Below, one piece after another: positions 19,106-29,234 of a stretch of DNA of 64,000 nt. The position numbers and the translations under genes are program-made. Positions within the stretch are counted from its first letter, which is position 1, and the number at the start of each line of letters is the position of its first letter. The notes under the pieces were generated by a model, which saw only the letters and a list, made by a program, of their open reading frames with translations, was not told the DNA's origin and did no database searches. The stretch is from Reinekea sp. G2M2-21 (lineage in GTDB: Bacteria > Pseudomonadota > Gammaproteobacteria > Pseudomonadales > Natronospirillaceae): assembly GCF_015687175.1 (NCBI RefSeq), contig NZ_JADPQG010000001.1, positions 1,054,001 to 1,118,000 of the forward strand, read 5' to 3'.

Positions 19106-19648
19106 TTATTCCATTGTCGTTAAATGGATGTGATCGTTCAACACGGTCAATGCGTCGCGTGACGAGGCGAAATAGTGACGTAAAGTTCTGCCTACCGTTT
19201 TAAAAGCGATATCAGACCATGGAATATCCTCTTGGGTGAATAACGCAACTTCGCAGCTTTCTGGTGTTGTGGCAAATTGAAAATCGGGCATATCGACTAA
19301 GTAAAACACATGTACTTGGTCCCATGAAGGTAAACTGATTACGCTGAGCAAGGTAGGATTGATCGCCTTTACTCTGGACTCTTCGTAAGTCTCCCGTAAC
19401 GCACCTTCAATGGTGGATTCACCGTTTTCCATAAAACCGGCTGGTAGTGTCCAATAGTTTTTTCTGGGTTCGATATTGCGCTTGCACAACAAAACGCGTC
19501 CGTCTGGGGCGACCGGCAGGGTTCCAGTGATAAGTCTGGGGTTCTGATAATGAATGGTATTGCACCGGTCACAGACGTAGCGCGGACGATGGTCGTCTTC
19601 GGGAATTTTCAAGGTGACTGTGTGACCGCATTCACTGCAATAGTTCAT
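19106..19648 (-). CDS. Nudix hydrolase with N-terminal zinc ribbon
   Basis: 180 residues from the ATG at 19648. The zinc ribbon has Cys4, Cys7, Cys26 and Cys29. It is followed by a Nudix domain whose box starts at GFMENGE and ends at RETYEES (71-91), fitting GX5EX7REUXEE. It resembles the zinc-ribbon Nudix proteins common beside other housekeeping genes; the substrate is unknown but is a nucleoside diphosphate derivative. The frame is open upstream to 19861, adding 71 residues that contain a further CxxC, but that would overlap the divergent gene's start and has no support from family length. Confidence 0.85.
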   Translation of the reverse strand: MNYCSECGHTVTLKIPEDDHRPRYVCDRCNTIHYQNPRLITGTLPVAPDGRVLLCKRNIEPRKNYWTLPAGFMENGESTIEGALRETYEESRVKAINPTLLSVISLPSWDQVHVFYLVDMPDFQFATTPESCEVALFTQEDIPWSDIAFKTVGRTLRHYFASSRDALTVLNDHIHLTTME

Positions 19649-19838
19649 AGGGAAGTCTCTGGGTTCCGTTCGCTGTTTTGCTGGCGAGATTAACAGTTCG
19701 GTTACCCGATAGGAACCTTTGTGTACGCAGTGCCTCGGCAAGGTTTCTGGATAGAAGAACGGCTTGCAAAATTTGCATTTTCGGCGGCGAATGCGTAAAT
19801 AAGAGCGCATTTGCTTCAATTTATGCCATGATTTAACC

Positions 19839-20456
19839 ATGATGAATCCAGAATCTTTCAATCAACGCCTAATTCAGCGCTTCGGGGCATATCAACCTGA
19901 AGTGATTTCCATTGATAAACCCCGGGCCGCTGTGCTTGTGCCGTTGGTGTTATCGCCAGAACCGTCAGTTCTTCTAACCGTGAGAGCCTCGCATCTAAAC
20001 AGTCATCCGGGTCAGGTGTCCTTTCCGGGTGGGATGTTTGAGCTAGAGGACGCCTCGTTAATCGACACGGCTTTGCGAGAGACATTTGAAGAAATTGCGT
20101 TGCCGAAGCACCAGATCTCTGTGGTCGGGCAGTTATCGACCGCGTTTTCAAAGGACGGTGTCCAGGTATACCCCATCGTTGGGACTTTGCCACACGCAGA
20201 AAACAGCATGGCCAACCCCGACGAGATCGCGGAGATTTTTTCCGTCCCCTGGTCCTATTTTGCAACCGAGGCGCCGGAACTACAGAAAATCGACCGTCAT
20301 GGCATCAGTTTTGAAATTCCACACTATTATTATAAAGGCAGACATATATGGGGGTTAACCGCCATGATTCTGTTGGAACTGATCAACCTAGTTGAAGACA
20401 CTCAATGGCCGGTACCGGATTTTTCCAAAGCCACGCGACCGGGTGAAACGCCTTAA
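19839..20456 (+). CDS. CoA pyrophosphatase, Nudix family (NudL-like)
   Basis: 205 residues with the UPF0035/NudL layout: HPGQVSFPGG (56-65) leads into the Nudix box ending RETFEEI (80-86). Family members cleave CoA and acyl-CoA to 3',5'-ADP and phosphopantetheine. Start ATG at 19839 or the adjacent one at 19842. It is divergent from the zinc-ribbon Nudix gene. A CoA-trimming enzyme next to acyl-CoA-consuming storage genes is suggestive but may be coincidence. Confidence 0.85.
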   Translation: MMNPESFNQRLIQRFGAYQPEVISIDKPRAAVLVPLVLSPEPSVLLTVRASHLNSHPGQVSFPGGMFELEDASLIDTALRETFEEIALPKHQISVVGQLSTAFSKDGVQVYPIVGTLPHAENSMANPDEIAEIFSVPWSYFATEAPELQKIDRHGISFEIPHYYYKGRHIWGLTAMILLELINLVEDTQWPVPDFSKATRPGETP

Positions 20457-20598
20457 CCGCAGCTGCAAGTAAACGGCTCGTAGAAGGCGGTCAATGGCGC
20501 AGACAGGTTAAATCAAGTAGTTCAATTTGGAGTGCTGTGTTAAACTGCGCGGCAATTTCCAGGGACAGGCAACCGGCTAAGGTAAGCGAATTTTGTAG

Positions 20599-21588
20599 AT
20601 GACAGACAGTCGAATGATGGTGATGGTGGCTTCTCTGGAACGCCATTTACAAGCCGAACGTAAAATACTTGATGAAGCGATTATGGGGCAACGGGGCATT
20701 CCTGTTGGTCTGGCCTATCCTCCAATCCCAGCCAATTACATATTCAAGCTCAATCAGCAGTCGATCAGTGATGCGGATTACGTATTCCTGTTGATCGGGT
20801 CAGAGTATGGTGCCTTGACCGATAAGGGTGTTGGCTATATCCATGCGACTTATGCCGCTGCACAGGCCGCCCGAAAACCCGTTGTCAGCTTGATCTATAG
20901 CGGTGATAAAGTGCATAACGTGGACAGTTTTGATCGGAAACGACTTGAAGGCCTGATTCAGCAGCTCAAAGATGGCAACGTTTACTATTGGTCTGACGAG
21001 GACAGTTTGCGCGACAGTGCGGAGCGTGCGCTGGAAAGCATCACCGAGGCGTTCCCGTCTGTCGGCTGGATAAAGGCCGATCTGCAACCCTTAGTCCCTG
21101 AAACCAACCATGACGACCAGAACCTGATTCAAAAGTTGAAAAATCAGGTTTCGCAACTGTCGCATAAGTTGCAACGGGCGCATGTGCCTTCGCAATCCGT
21201 CGATGTATCCTTTGCGAAAGATTCACGTCCTTGGCTTTTGTCTTACCAATGTAATGCATTTCGTGAAGGTCGGCTGAAACAGATCGAAGGACAGGTGCAT
21301 TTGCCGCTAGAAGATGTGTTTGAGTGGCTATCCCCAACGTTGTTGGCACCAGTGACAGAAGCAAAAGTCCGCGCGATATTATCGAGCCGTATTCACGACT
21401 TGGTGTTAAGTAATGCTCAACGGGAGTGGAAAGGCTCACACGCTGTCTCGGATATCCGGATTCATCAGAACTCCATTGACGATCTGAAACTACGCCTGCG
21501 AGCTATGCTGTTGATTGCGTTTGATCATCATGGGCGCTGGCATCTGACTGAAGCAGGTGAACAATTGGCCCTGCAACGGGAAACTTGA
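20599..21588 (+). CDS. DUF4062 domain protein
   Basis: 329 residues. The N-terminal about 100 residues show the DUF4062 fold pattern: a beta strand and helix (MVASLERHLQAERKILDEA), then SISDADYVFLLIGSEYG and an ARKPVVSLIY strand. A coiled-coil-like linker follows (about 175-192), and a basic C-terminal region (200-329) of unknown fold. DUF4062 modules are usually fused to NTPase or signalling domains and are frequent in defence-associated proteins; here it stands alone with a novel C-terminus. There is no operon partner. Confidence 0.65.
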   Translation: MTDSRMMVMVASLERHLQAERKILDEAIMGQRGIPVGLAYPPIPANYIFKLNQQSISDADYVFLLIGSEYGALTDKGVGYIHATYAAAQAARKPVVSLIYSGDKVHNVDSFDRKRLEGLIQQLKDGNVYYWSDEDSLRDSAERALESITEAFPSVGWIKADLQPLVPETNHDDQNLIQKLKNQVSQLSHKLQRAHVPSQSVDVSFAKDSRPWLLSYQCNAFREGRLKQIEGQVHLPLEDVFEWLSPTLLAPVTEAKVRAILSSRIHDLVLSNAQREWKGSHAVSDIRIHQNSIDDLKLRLRAMLLIAFDHHGRWHLTEAGEQLALQRET

Positions 21589-21600
21589 TTAGCGTTCTTG

Positions 21601-21863
21601 AGTGTCCTGAGTCAAAAGTTCGCATGAATTCAGCGTGCTATTCAAGCTTTATAGCTAGGCGTGTCTCGCAGTCAATGGTTATTCCATTGATAAGTGACAG
21701 AACGACGCTAGAGAGCTTGAATGTCGCGCCCGAAGGGAGCTCATGGAAAACACGGGTACGGCGTTGCTCTTCTTGAAAAGATCTCGATATTCTCTACAAA
21801 GAGCGCCTTGACTAGCGCTTCCCATGAGCTCTGAAACGATACGAACTTCTGACTCAGGACACT
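21601..21863. repeat. Long imperfect inverted repeat with nested inner repeat
   Basis: The outer arms 21601-21622 and 21842-21863 match as inverted repeats at 21 of 22 positions. An inner pair GAGCTCATGG (21737-21746) / CCATGAGCTC (21822-21831) is perfect, and within it GCTCTT/AAGAGC can pair again. The enclosed DNA has no convincing gene. It may be a MITE-like remnant or a structured RNA. It accounts for most of the 411-base gap between the DUF4062 and DegV genes. Confidence 0.7.
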
Positions 21864-21999
21864 AGGCCCGCCCTTTGGGTCCTTCAGATCGATGACAGAG
21901 CATTGTTGTGTGTTTTGAAAAAGACTTGCCATTCTCTGCAACACACGCTTCGATCTGATAGGACTGAGGTGATTTGAATTAATCAGAGCTGCCCTAGGT

Positions 22000-22923
22000 T
22001 TAGCCTGCAAATGCCACAGAAATAGTTTTGGCCCCCAACTGGGCACCTGCAGTTGGGCTCATCACCGATAAGACCAATTTTCCGCCTTTGCTTTGAATGT
22101 GTTCCTGTAGCGCGTTGTAGGTTGGCAGTACCCGTAACTGTGATAAGTTTCCTGCGTAGCTGAGGTTGACCATGTGGTTTTTGAAGGTTGTGCGGGTGAT
22201 TTTGTCGTAAAGCATTTCGAAGAAATCACTTTCAGCGTGACTGGCCTTCAACAACCGATGTTGCTGCACGCCGACGTCAGACACTTTCAGTACCGGGATG
22301 GTGCCAGTGAATTTAAGTTTTTGTTGGGAAAACCAACTGATATTGAAAGGCGGTTGCCCCAGGTAGTTTGGGTTAAAGTTTTCGTGGCCGGGTAACACAT
22401 AGGTTTCCACATTGCCTTTGAAGAGATCTAAAGGTTGCTTCAATTGATCTACGGAACGTGCTTTTTCGGAAATCAGTCTCAAAGCCTCATACAGTACTAG
22501 GCCATAACCGGCATAGCTGGTTTGGGTTTCTATGATCCGGACCTTAAATGCATTTCTGATGCTCGCTCGTTTTCGCAACCTCTCCAGGTCAGACTGCAGT
22601 TCCTGAACTGCCGCGCGCAAGCTGGTTAAGGTCGAACTGAGCTTGATGTGAGGGGCCAGAATCAACAGATGGTCGTATTGGTAGATCAAATCGTTTTTGA
22701 GTTGCTCGACGATGTTAGATTTGGACAGATCTACGACTTCAGCACGGGACAGGGCGCTGACCGGCGTAGACTTATAGAATTGGTTCGATTCTTCTGGATG
22801 GCGGCCGTCGATAAAGTGCGTTGATTTAGTTTTTACCGACAACGGTAAAATGTGGACCTGGTAACGGTCGACGATGGAATTGGGCAGGTCGCAGGTCGAG
22901 TCGACAACAATGCCAACATTCAT
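22000..22923 (-). CDS. DegV family fatty-acid-binding protein
   Basis: About 307 residues. It starts MNVGIVVDSTCDLP, the DegV signature in which the Ser-Thr pair contacts the fatty-acid carboxylate. The two-domain DegV fold is followed through to the C-terminal glycine-rich end. FakB proteins of this family present fatty acids to an FakA kinase in Gram-positives; Gram-negative members are less understood. The ATG at 22923 matches the family start, with an in-frame TTG four codons upstream. An insertion around residues 100-120 (KLSSTLTSLRAAVQELQSDL) looks longer than usual. Confidence 0.82.
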   Translation of the reverse strand: MNVGIVVDSTCDLPNSIVDRYQVHILPLSVKTKSTHFIDGRHPEESNQFYKSTPVSALSRAEVVDLSKSNIVEQLKNDLIYQYDHLLILAPHIKLSSTLTSLRAAVQELQSDLERLRKRASIRNAFKVRIIETQTSYAGYGLVLYEALRLISEKARSVDQLKQPLDLFKGNVETYVLPGHENFNPNYLGQPPFNISWFSQQKLKFTGTIPVLKVSDVGVQQHRLLKASHAESDFFEMLYDKITRTTFKNHMVNLSYAGNLSQLRVLPTYNALQEHIQSKGGKLVLSVMSPTAGAQLGAKTISVAFAG

Positions 22924-23014
22924 CTCTTTATCCAATTGCAGTCATTCATGCCGCATTCTAGACCTATGTTCCTACGAATAAAAAGTTTGCCGGCAAATAA
23001 TGCTCAAAAAGACC

Positions 23015-23650
23015 TCAGTCTGTCGTTTTTTGCTTAAACTCGCATAAGTCTTCGATCAAACAAGCACCACACTTTGGCTTTCGCGCAACGCATGTGTATC
23101 GGCCGTGCAGGATCAGCCAATGATGAGCGTCCATCATGAACTCCTTGGGGATAACACGCAGCAGGCGTTTTTCGACTTCAACAACATCTTTGCCTGGAGC
23201 GATTTTCGTTCGGTTAGCGACACGGAAAATGTGAGTGTCAACAGCCATGGTGGGTTGACCAAATGCCGTGTTTAAGACGACGTTCGCTGTTTTTCGGCCG
23301 ACTCCCGGCAAAGCTTCTAATGCTTCACGCGTTTGAGGCACCTGAGAATCGTGTCGGTCGATCAGTTGTTGACACAATTTAAAAACGTTTTCTGCCTTTG
23401 AATTAAACAGTCCGATGGTCTTAATATAGCTTTTCAGACCATCGACACCGAGCTGAACGACGGCTTCTGGCGTGTTCGCAACCGGGAACAGTTTGTCAGT
23501 TGCTTTGTTGACGCCTTTGTCGGTGGCCTGTGCCGATAAAACAACGGCCACCAGTAATTCAAAGGGCGTGGAATAGTTTAACTCAGTTTCAGGATGAGGG
23601 TTTTCCCGCTGAAAACGTTGGAAAATTTCCGTTCGTATCGCTTTATTCAT
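23015..23650 (-). CDS. nth: Endonuclease III
   Basis: A DNA glycosylase/AP lyase for oxidised pyrimidines. 211 residues, the standard size. The helix-hairpin-helix LPGVGRKTANVV carries the catalytic Lys, VDTHIFRV the catalytic Asp, and the C-terminal 4Fe-4S cluster is bound by Cys-X6-Cys-X2-Cys-X5-Cys. It follows rnfE by 10 bases at the end of the rnf operon, the same order as in E. coli (rsxABCDGE-nth). Confidence 0.97.
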   Translation of the reverse strand: MNKAIRTEIFQRFQRENPHPETELNYSTPFELLVAVVLSAQATDKGVNKATDKLFPVANTPEAVVQLGVDGLKSYIKTIGLFNSKAENVFKLCQQLIDRHDSQVPQTREALEALPGVGRKTANVVLNTAFGQPTMAVDTHIFRVANRTKIAPGKDVVEVEKRLLRVIPKEFMMDAHHWLILHGRYTCVARKPKCGACLIEDLCEFKQKTTD

Positions 23651-23660
23651 GACCGCTCAT

Positions 23661-24374
23661 TTAACTGATGGTTCCGGTGACACGAACGCGCTTCGCGCCC
23701 ACCGTGACCTGTTCGGTGTTAGCCCGGCGTTTCAGTTCAACCCGGTCATCAATGAAATTTTTAATTGCGATTAATAAGCCCAAGCCAACAAATGCTCCGG
23801 GTGGCAGTACCGCAAACAAAAAGTCCGGGTAATCTGCAAACACCTCAATTTCCCAAGCGCGGGCCGATTCCCCAAAAATAAGGTGCATATTTGAAAACAA
23901 CGTTCCCTGACCGATAATTTCTCGCAAAGCACCCAACACGAGCAGCACGGCGAGAAACCCAAGGGACATGAAAAAACCGTCCAGAACCGAAGGAATTACC
24001 GGATTCTTGCGGGCAAATGCGTCTGCCCGGCCCAAAATAACGCAGTTGGTCACGATCAGTGGAATGAAGATCCCCAACACCTGAAACAATTCATAGGTGT
24101 AAGCCTGCATCAGCAGTTCTGCGCAAGTTGTAAACGAGGCAATAATCATCACAAAGGCGGGCAGGCGGATAGAATCGGCAACGTAATTCCGAATTAAAGA
24201 GACGGCCAGGTTGGAGCCCACCAACACCACCATGGTGGCGAGTCCTAAGCCCAATGCATTGACCACAGTCGCCGTGACCGCCAACATCGGGCACAAGCCT
24301 AGTATCTGTACTAATGCAGAGTTATTACTCCATAAACCGTTCTTTATGATGGTTTGATAGCTGTGACCAGACAT
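23661..24374 (-). CDS. rnfE: Rnf electron transport complex subunit E
   Basis: A 237-residue inner-membrane subunit with six hydrophobic helices, including the conserved half-helix [17 protein letters not shown] where paired cysteines of RnfA/RnfE sit near a membrane Fe-S cluster. Part of the ferredoxin:NAD+ oxidoreductase that couples electron flow to Na+ or H+ movement. The 2-base gap from rnfG indicates one transcript. Confidence 0.95.
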   Translation of the reverse strand: MSGHSYQTIIKNGLWSNNSALVQILGLCPMLAVTATVVNALGLGLATMVVLVGSNLAVSLIRNYVADSIRLPAFVMIIASFTTCAELLMQAYTYELFQVLGIFIPLIVTNCVILGRADAFARKNPVIPSVLDGFFMSLGFLAVLLVLGALREIIGQGTLFSNMHLIFGESARAWEIEVFADYPDFLFAVLPPGAFVGLGLLIAIKNFIDDRVELKRRANTEQVTVGAKRVRVTGTIS

Positions 24375-24376
24375 AT

Positions 24377-25057
24377 TTAAGACCCTTCTTCGTGGCTGGT
24401 GTTACCCAGCAACACTTCTTTATTCAGTTCAAAAAAACGCAAACTGTTGTCGATCGCTTTCACAATGGCTCGTGGCGTAATAGTCGCCCCAGTTAACTGG
24501 TCGAATGCACCGCCATCCTTTCTAACAAACCATTGCTCTGGGGCCGGTTGTTGGCGAGATTTTCCATCGAACTGGCGAATCCAATCCGATTTGGCAATCT
24601 CGACCTGATCACCCAGTCCCGGTGTTTCTTTGTGCTTGGTGACACGGACACCTACCAGTTCACCGCTTGGCGAAATGCCCACAATAAGGCGAATGGCTTC
24701 GGTATAGCCTTCTGGAGCCACGACCGGAAGGATGATTGCGGCAATTTCACCTTCGTCGTCTTTGGCCGTGTAAAACGTTTCCTGTTGACCGACGTGCAAG
24801 CGTTCAAACTCGGCAAGCGTAACCGACTGAAATGAACGTGCGCTGTTCAACAATGTTTCTGCTTCGAAACCTTCTGGCAACAAAGACAACAGCAGTCGTG
24901 CCTCAAAGGCTTTCTCATTGTCCGCAATCGTTTCTTTGGTGAGTACCTGAGTCACACTGATAATACCTGCGGTAAACAAAGCGAATATGGCAAGCCCGAT
25001 GGCCGATTTGCGGATGGCAGCGGCCAGTGTCAACGAGGTTTCTGGATTATCCGTCAT
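24377..25057 (-). CDS. rnfG: Rnf electron transport complex subunit G
   Basis: 226 residues with one N-terminal transmembrane helix (about 15-35) and a periplasmic FMN-binding domain. The motif TGATITPRA near residue 185 carries the Thr to which FMN is covalently attached by ApbE in the family. The start overlaps the rnfD end by 11 bases. No apbE is in this window. Confidence 0.95.
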   Translation of the reverse strand: MTDNPETSLTLAAAIRKSAIGLAIFALFTAGIISVTQVLTKETIADNEKAFEARLLLSLLPEGFEAETLLNSARSFQSVTLAEFERLHVGQQETFYTAKDDEGEIAAIILPVVAPEGYTEAIRLIVGISPSGELVGVRVTKHKETPGLGDQVEIAKSDWIRQFDGKSRQQPAPEQWFVRKDGGAFDQLTGATITPRAIVKAIDNSLRFFELNKEVLLGNTSHEEGS

Positions 25058-26075
25058 TCTTGAATCCTTTTACGGCTTTACTGTGGCCGTATACGCGCGG
25101 TCGTGTGTAGTGATCGATCAACGGTGCCGAAAAATTCATCAATAACACGGCAAACGCCGTCGCGTCTGGGTAGTTGCCCCAGGTGCGGATGATGTAAATC
25201 AGCAGGCCAATACCCGCACCATAAACCAGTTTGCCTTTGTTGCTCGTGGCAGCGGTAACCGGGTCGGTTGCTATGAAGAAAGCAGCTAACATGGTCGAAC
25301 CGGAAAACAGATGCAATGATGTTGGTACAAATGCATCGCCGTCACTGCCAAACAGCACGCTCATAACCAAGATGGATGCCAACAGCGACACAGGGATGTG
25401 CCAGGTGATTATTCGCAGCGCCAGCAACACTAAACCCCCTACCAAAAAGGCCAGATTTATCTGCATCCAACCTTTGGCAGCAAAGGCGCCGTATATCGGA
25501 TCTTGCAATACATTGTCGGCGGTGAGTCTGCCGATATTCAGTTTGTAATGATCCAACGGGGTTGCTCCGGTGAACGCATCCAAGCCTTTGTCTAAGTGGC
25601 CGAAAGAAATGGTAAGAGCGTCTGCGAAACTGGGTAACACGTCAACGTTAGCCCAGCGAGAGGTCATCAGAACAGGCAACGACACCAGTAACAGCGCGTA
25701 TGCGACCATGGCCGGATTAAACGGATTTTGCCCGAGCCCGCCAAATAGGTGTTTCGCAAAAATGACCGCGATCCCCGAACCGATCGCCACTAACCACCAG
25801 GGAACTATTGGAGGAAGCGCACAAGCAAGCAAAAGCGCTGTGACGATAATCGAGCCGTCTTTCAGGAAGAAACCGACAGGGCGTTTACGCAGCACTAAAA
25901 TCAACGCTTCGAGTGCTACTGCAACCGTGACAGCGATAAGCGCATTTACCAGGTAACCCCAGCCAAAGATATAAATAAGGCAGGCGTATCCTGGAACCAA
26001 CGCGGCCACCAACGTAAACATGACTTTGCTGACCGAATTTTGCCCCACGGTATGAGGTGACGTAATGGAGATCAT
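25047..26075 (-). CDS. rnfD: Rnf electron transport complex subunit D
   Basis: A 342-residue integral membrane subunit with about nine helices. FTGATPL (near residue 172) corresponds to the family site of covalent FMN attachment to Thr. It overlaps rnfC by 4 bases and rnfG by 11 bases, consistent with translational coupling along the operon. Confidence 0.95.
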   Translation of the reverse strand: MISITSPHTVGQNSVSKVMFTLVAALVPGYACLIYIFGWGYLVNALIAVTVAVALEALILVLRKRPVGFFLKDGSIIVTALLLACALPPIVPWWLVAIGSGIAVIFAKHLFGGLGQNPFNPAMVAYALLLVSLPVLMTSRWANVDVLPSFADALTISFGHLDKGLDAFTGATPLDHYKLNIGRLTADNVLQDPIYGAFAAKGWMQINLAFLVGGLVLLALRIITWHIPVSLLASILVMSVLFGSDGDAFVPTSLHLFSGSTMLAAFFIATDPVTAATSNKGKLVYGAGIGLLIYIIRTWGNYPDATAFAVLLMNFSAPLIDHYTRPRVYGHSKAVKGFKNDG

Positions 26076-27865
26076 GGTGACACGTTTTCCTGTTCTTTCA
26101 TGGCGGCTTGATAGGCTTTTTCAGCGCTGTGATACTTTTCTTCAAGTTTGCCGGCGGCTTTTCTCAGCGCGGGAACCATTTCTGAGCCTTCCTTTTCCGC
26201 ATCCAGTAACCGCTGTGTTGCTTTTTCAAATTTCGCTTTGGCTTTTTCAGCAATGTCTTTCAGCTGCTCGGGATTTTGCGTTTCCGTTGTCGTGTTTTTA
26301 GCGTCGCGTTTTGCGGCTGCGCGTTCCAGTGCCGCTTTAATCGGGTCTTCTTTGGGTTCTTCATTTGAACCCTCTTTCGCTTGTTTTTCAGCCAATGCTT
26401 TAGCTGCCGCTTCTGCACGAGCTTTACGACGCTGTTCTTTTTCTGCTTTTTCCCGATCTAAACGAGCCTGGCGGTTTTCAAAGCGAACACGCGCTCTATC
26501 TGAGGCTAATTGGTCGGCCCGTTCCTGTTTAATCTCACCTTTGGCGTAGCGGAAGTACTGCACTAAAGGAATTCGACTCGGGCAGACATAAGCACAAGCG
26601 CCGCATTCAATGCAGTCATCTATGCTGTGTAATTCGGCTTCGTCCAATAATCGGTTTTTAGACGCCCAATGCAATTGTTGAGGCAACAAACCTGCGGGGC
26701 AAGCCTGCTCGCACATGCCGCAGCGTATGCAGGGGTTATCGATAATCGGTGGCGGTATTTCTTTTTTTGTTGGTGCTAATAGGCAGTTCGTCGCTTTCAC
26801 TAAAGGTGCGGTAATGTCAGGAAGTGCAAAGCCCATCATCGGCCCACCCATGATGACTCGGTCTGCCTTTTTAAGGTGCGCCCCAGCGTGGTTCAACAGC
26901 GTCTCTATGCTCGTGCCAATGAGTGCCTCATAATTACCCGGGCGCTCAATGGCCTGGCCGGTGATGGTTGTGACGCGGCTGATCAGGGGTTCGTCAAACA
27001 CCACCGTTCGATAAATCTGGTAAAGCGTTCCAACGTTCTGACAGACCAAGCCTATGTCACTGGGCAACCCACCTTTTGGAACTTCTAAACCGGTGGTTAA
27101 TTGAATCAATTGCTTTTCACCGCCGGAGGGGTATTTGGTGGGCACCACGGCAAGTGTAATATCCAGCCCTAGCCTCTTAGCGGCAACTTCGAAAGCGGAT
27201 ATGGCTTCCGGTTTATTGTCTTCAATACCAATGAGGATCGTGCGAGCGCCGAGCAAATGCCGGCAAATTGCTGCCCCATGCAGGATATCTTCAGCGCGTT
27301 CGCGAATGAGTCGGTCGTCAGCGGTAATGTACGGTTCGCATTCTGCGGCATTGACCAGCAGCGTGTGAATCGGTGCATGTTTGTTGCGGTATTTTACATC
27401 CGTCGGAAAACTTGCGCCGCCCATGCCGGTGATGCCACCGTCGTGAATCCGCGCCACAATATCTTCAACTGATTGTTCTCGCCAATTGTGCCAGGGCTTC
27501 TGTTGTCGCCAAATATCCAGACCATCGCTTTCAATGCAAATAGCAGGCTGTTTAAAACCGGATTCGTGCGCATAGACGTGGTCTTCAATAGCAACAACGC
27601 GACCCGAAGTGGGTGCGTGAATCGATGCTGAAATACCGCTTTGAGATCTAGCAATCAGATCGCCCTTACAGACAGTGTCGCCAACTTTAACCACCGGGAT
27701 TGCCGGGCTGCCAATATGCATGGATAACGGCAACCACAGTTCGGACGGCAGTGGTACCGGTTCAATGGCCGATTGATTGGATTCCGCTTTGTGCTGCTCT
27801 GGGTGCACGCCTCCGGGGATAGACCAGACTCGGGAGCGAGCGATGATGTGAGGTGCTTGCGTCAT
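26072..27865 (-). CDS. rnfC: Rnf electron transport complex subunit C
   Basis: A peripheral subunit that binds NADH and FMN. 597 residues. The core includes the glycine-rich [12 protein letters not shown] (about 155-166) and two 4Fe-4S motifs, [14 protein letters not shown] and [13 protein letters not shown] (about 375-425). The C-terminal 150 residues are a Lys/Ala/Glu-rich helical tail, as in other gammaproteobacterial RnfC proteins, whose length is very variable. It starts within the rnfB stop (4-base overlap). Confidence 0.95.
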   Translation of the reverse strand: MTQAPHIIARSRVWSIPGGVHPEQHKAESNQSAIEPVPLPSELWLPLSMHIGSPAIPVVKVGDTVCKGDLIARSQSGISASIHAPTSGRVVAIEDHVYAHESGFKQPAICIESDGLDIWRQQKPWHNWREQSVEDIVARIHDGGITGMGGASFPTDVKYRNKHAPIHTLLVNAAECEPYITADDRLIRERAEDILHGAAICRHLLGARTILIGIEDNKPEAISAFEVAAKRLGLDITLAVVPTKYPSGGEKQLIQLTTGLEVPKGGLPSDIGLVCQNVGTLYQIYRTVVFDEPLISRVTTITGQAIERPGNYEALIGTSIETLLNHAGAHLKKADRVIMGGPMMGFALPDITAPLVKATNCLLAPTKKEIPPPIIDNPCIRCGMCEQACPAGLLPQQLHWASKNRLLDEAELHSIDDCIECGACAYVCPSRIPLVQYFRYAKGEIKQERADQLASDRARVRFENRQARLDREKAEKEQRRKARAEAAAKALAEKQAKEGSNEEPKEDPIKAALERAAAKRDAKNTTTETQNPEQLKDIAEKAKAKFEKATQRLLDAEKEGSEMVPALRKAAGKLEEKYHSAEKAYQAAMKEQENVSP

Positions 27866-28455
27866 GCGGCGTGCTCTTCCTCGTTAATGCGTTGCGTTGG
27901 GCGATCGGTCGCGATTATTTCCGGCAATGTGAGCGGCTTGCTCTTGTGCCATTGGCGAATGGTTGTTTGCACGGGGACGATATCAATGCAATCGACCGGG
28001 CAGGGTTCAACGCACAGGTCGCAACCAGTACATTCCGATTCAATTACGGTATGCATCTGTTTTGCCGCCCCTAAAATGGCATCCACCGGGCAAGCCTGAA
28101 TGCATTTTGTGCAACCGATGCATTCTGCTTCGCGAATAATGGCGACTTGTTTGCCCTTTTCTTCACCGTGTTCGGCATCAAGCGGCAAAGGTTCAACGTC
28201 CAGTAAATCCGCAAGAGCTTGAATTGTTGCTTCACCTCCTGGAGGGCACTTATTGATGGGTTCTCCGTCGGCAATGGCCTGGGCGTAGGGACGGCACCCG
28301 GGGTGACCACATTGGCCGCATTGTGTCTGCGGTAATATGTTGTTGATGTCTTCAATAATCGGGTTGCCTTCCGGTTTGAATTTAATGGAGGCAAAACCGA
28401 GTAGCGCGCCAAAGATGGCCGCAAGAATGAACAATGTGATGATCGCGGTTAACAT
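27862..28455 (-). CDS. rnfB: Rnf electron transport complex subunit B
   Basis: A 197-residue ferredoxin-like subunit. It has an N-terminal hydrophobic anchor (1-25), a 4Fe-4S domain with [13 protein letters not shown] and KCPPGG, and two classical 4Fe-4S motifs, [15 protein letters not shown] and [15 protein letters not shown]. It accepts electrons from ferredoxin and passes them to the membrane subunits. Second gene of the operon, 9 bases after rnfA. Confidence 0.96.
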   Translation of the reverse strand: MLTAIITLFILAAIFGALLGFASIKFKPEGNPIIEDINNILPQTQCGQCGHPGCRPYAQAIADGEPINKCPPGGEATIQALADLLDVEPLPLDAEHGEEKGKQVAIIREAECIGCTKCIQACPVDAILGAAKQMHTVIESECTGCDLCVEPCPVDCIDIVPVQTTIRQWHKSKPLTLPEIIATDRPTQRINEEEHAA

Positions 28456-28464
28456 TTCGCTTCC

Positions 28465-29046
28465 TTAAACGGCGACCAGGCCGGAAAAACCCATGAAGGC
28501 CAGTGACATAATGCCAGCAGCAATGAGACCGATGGCCGCACCTTTAAAAGGTTTTGGTACGTCCGCCACATTGATGCGCTCTCGCATTGCGGCAAATAGC
28601 ACCAAGACCAGAGAAAAGCCGACGGCTGCGCCAAAGCCATAGAGAAAGCTCTCTATCAAAGAGTTCTGCTTACTGATATTTAACAAGGCCACACCCAGCA
28701 CGGCGCAATTTGTTGTAATCAGTGGCAGGAATATACCCAACACCCGGTAGAGCAGCGGGCTTGTTTTGCGAACCAGCATTTCAGTGAACTGAACAACAAA
28801 AGCGATGACCAGAATAAATGCGATCGTCTTCAGATAGGCCAGATCAAGTGGCAACAGCAGGTAGGAATAAACGATGTAGCTGGCAACGGACGAAATGGTC
28901 AGGACAAAGGTGGTGGCTGCCGACATACCGACAGCGGTTTCAAGTTTGTTCGACACGCCCATGAAAGGGCACAAACCAAGAAATTGTACCAAGACGAAAT
29001 TATTGACCAGTATCGTGCCGATCAGAAGCAGTATGTATTCGCTCAT
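28465..29046 (-). CDS. rnfA: Rnf electron transport complex subunit A
   Basis: A 193-residue six-helix membrane subunit homologous to RnfE, with [17 protein letters not shown] near the N-terminus and the mirrored cysteine site [10 protein letters not shown]. It opens the operon rnfABCDGE-nth on the minus strand. The 188 bases upstream to metG would hold the promoter; no convincing -35/-10 pair was found. Confidence 0.96.
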   Translation of the reverse strand: MSEYILLLIGTILVNNFVLVQFLGLCPFMGVSNKLETAVGMSAATTFVLTISSVASYIVYSYLLLPLDLAYLKTIAFILVIAFVVQFTEMLVRKTSPLLYRVLGIFLPLITTNCAVLGVALLNISKQNSLIESFLYGFGAAVGFSLVLVLFAAMRERINVADVPKPFKGAAIGLIAAGIMSLAFMGFSGLVAV

Positions 29047-29199
29047 TGATAGAAAAAGGCGTTAGAAAAATGTGCGGGTATTATCGTGAGTTTTGTTATA
29101 GCTCACAAGATGGTAAGCATTTGATTTTTATCTCTATTTGGAATAACGACATGGTTTTTTGAACGTTTGTCGCCGGTGGCGAATGCATATCAGGTATGT

Positions 29200-29215
29200 C
29201 GGGGCCGAAGCCCCG
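29200..29215. other. Short GC-rich hairpin (CGGGGC-CGAA-GCCCCG type)
   Basis: A perfect inverted repeat around CGAA, 20 bases past the metG stop on the minus strand. No T run follows. It is related in sequence to the hairpins at 32915 and 33941, which share a GGC-NNAA-GCC core. Confidence 0.45.
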
Positions 29216-29234
29216 AACGTAAGTGTCACGATTT

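Noticed and set aside
26065-26301. Plus-strand ORF across the rnfC/rnfD junction
   Set aside because: A shadow of two well-supported rnf genes.
26148-26549. Plus-strand ORF of 133 codons opposite rnfC
   Set aside because: An Ala/Ser-rich shadow created by the Lys/Ala/Glu-rich tail of RnfC on the other strand; no ribosome site or family.
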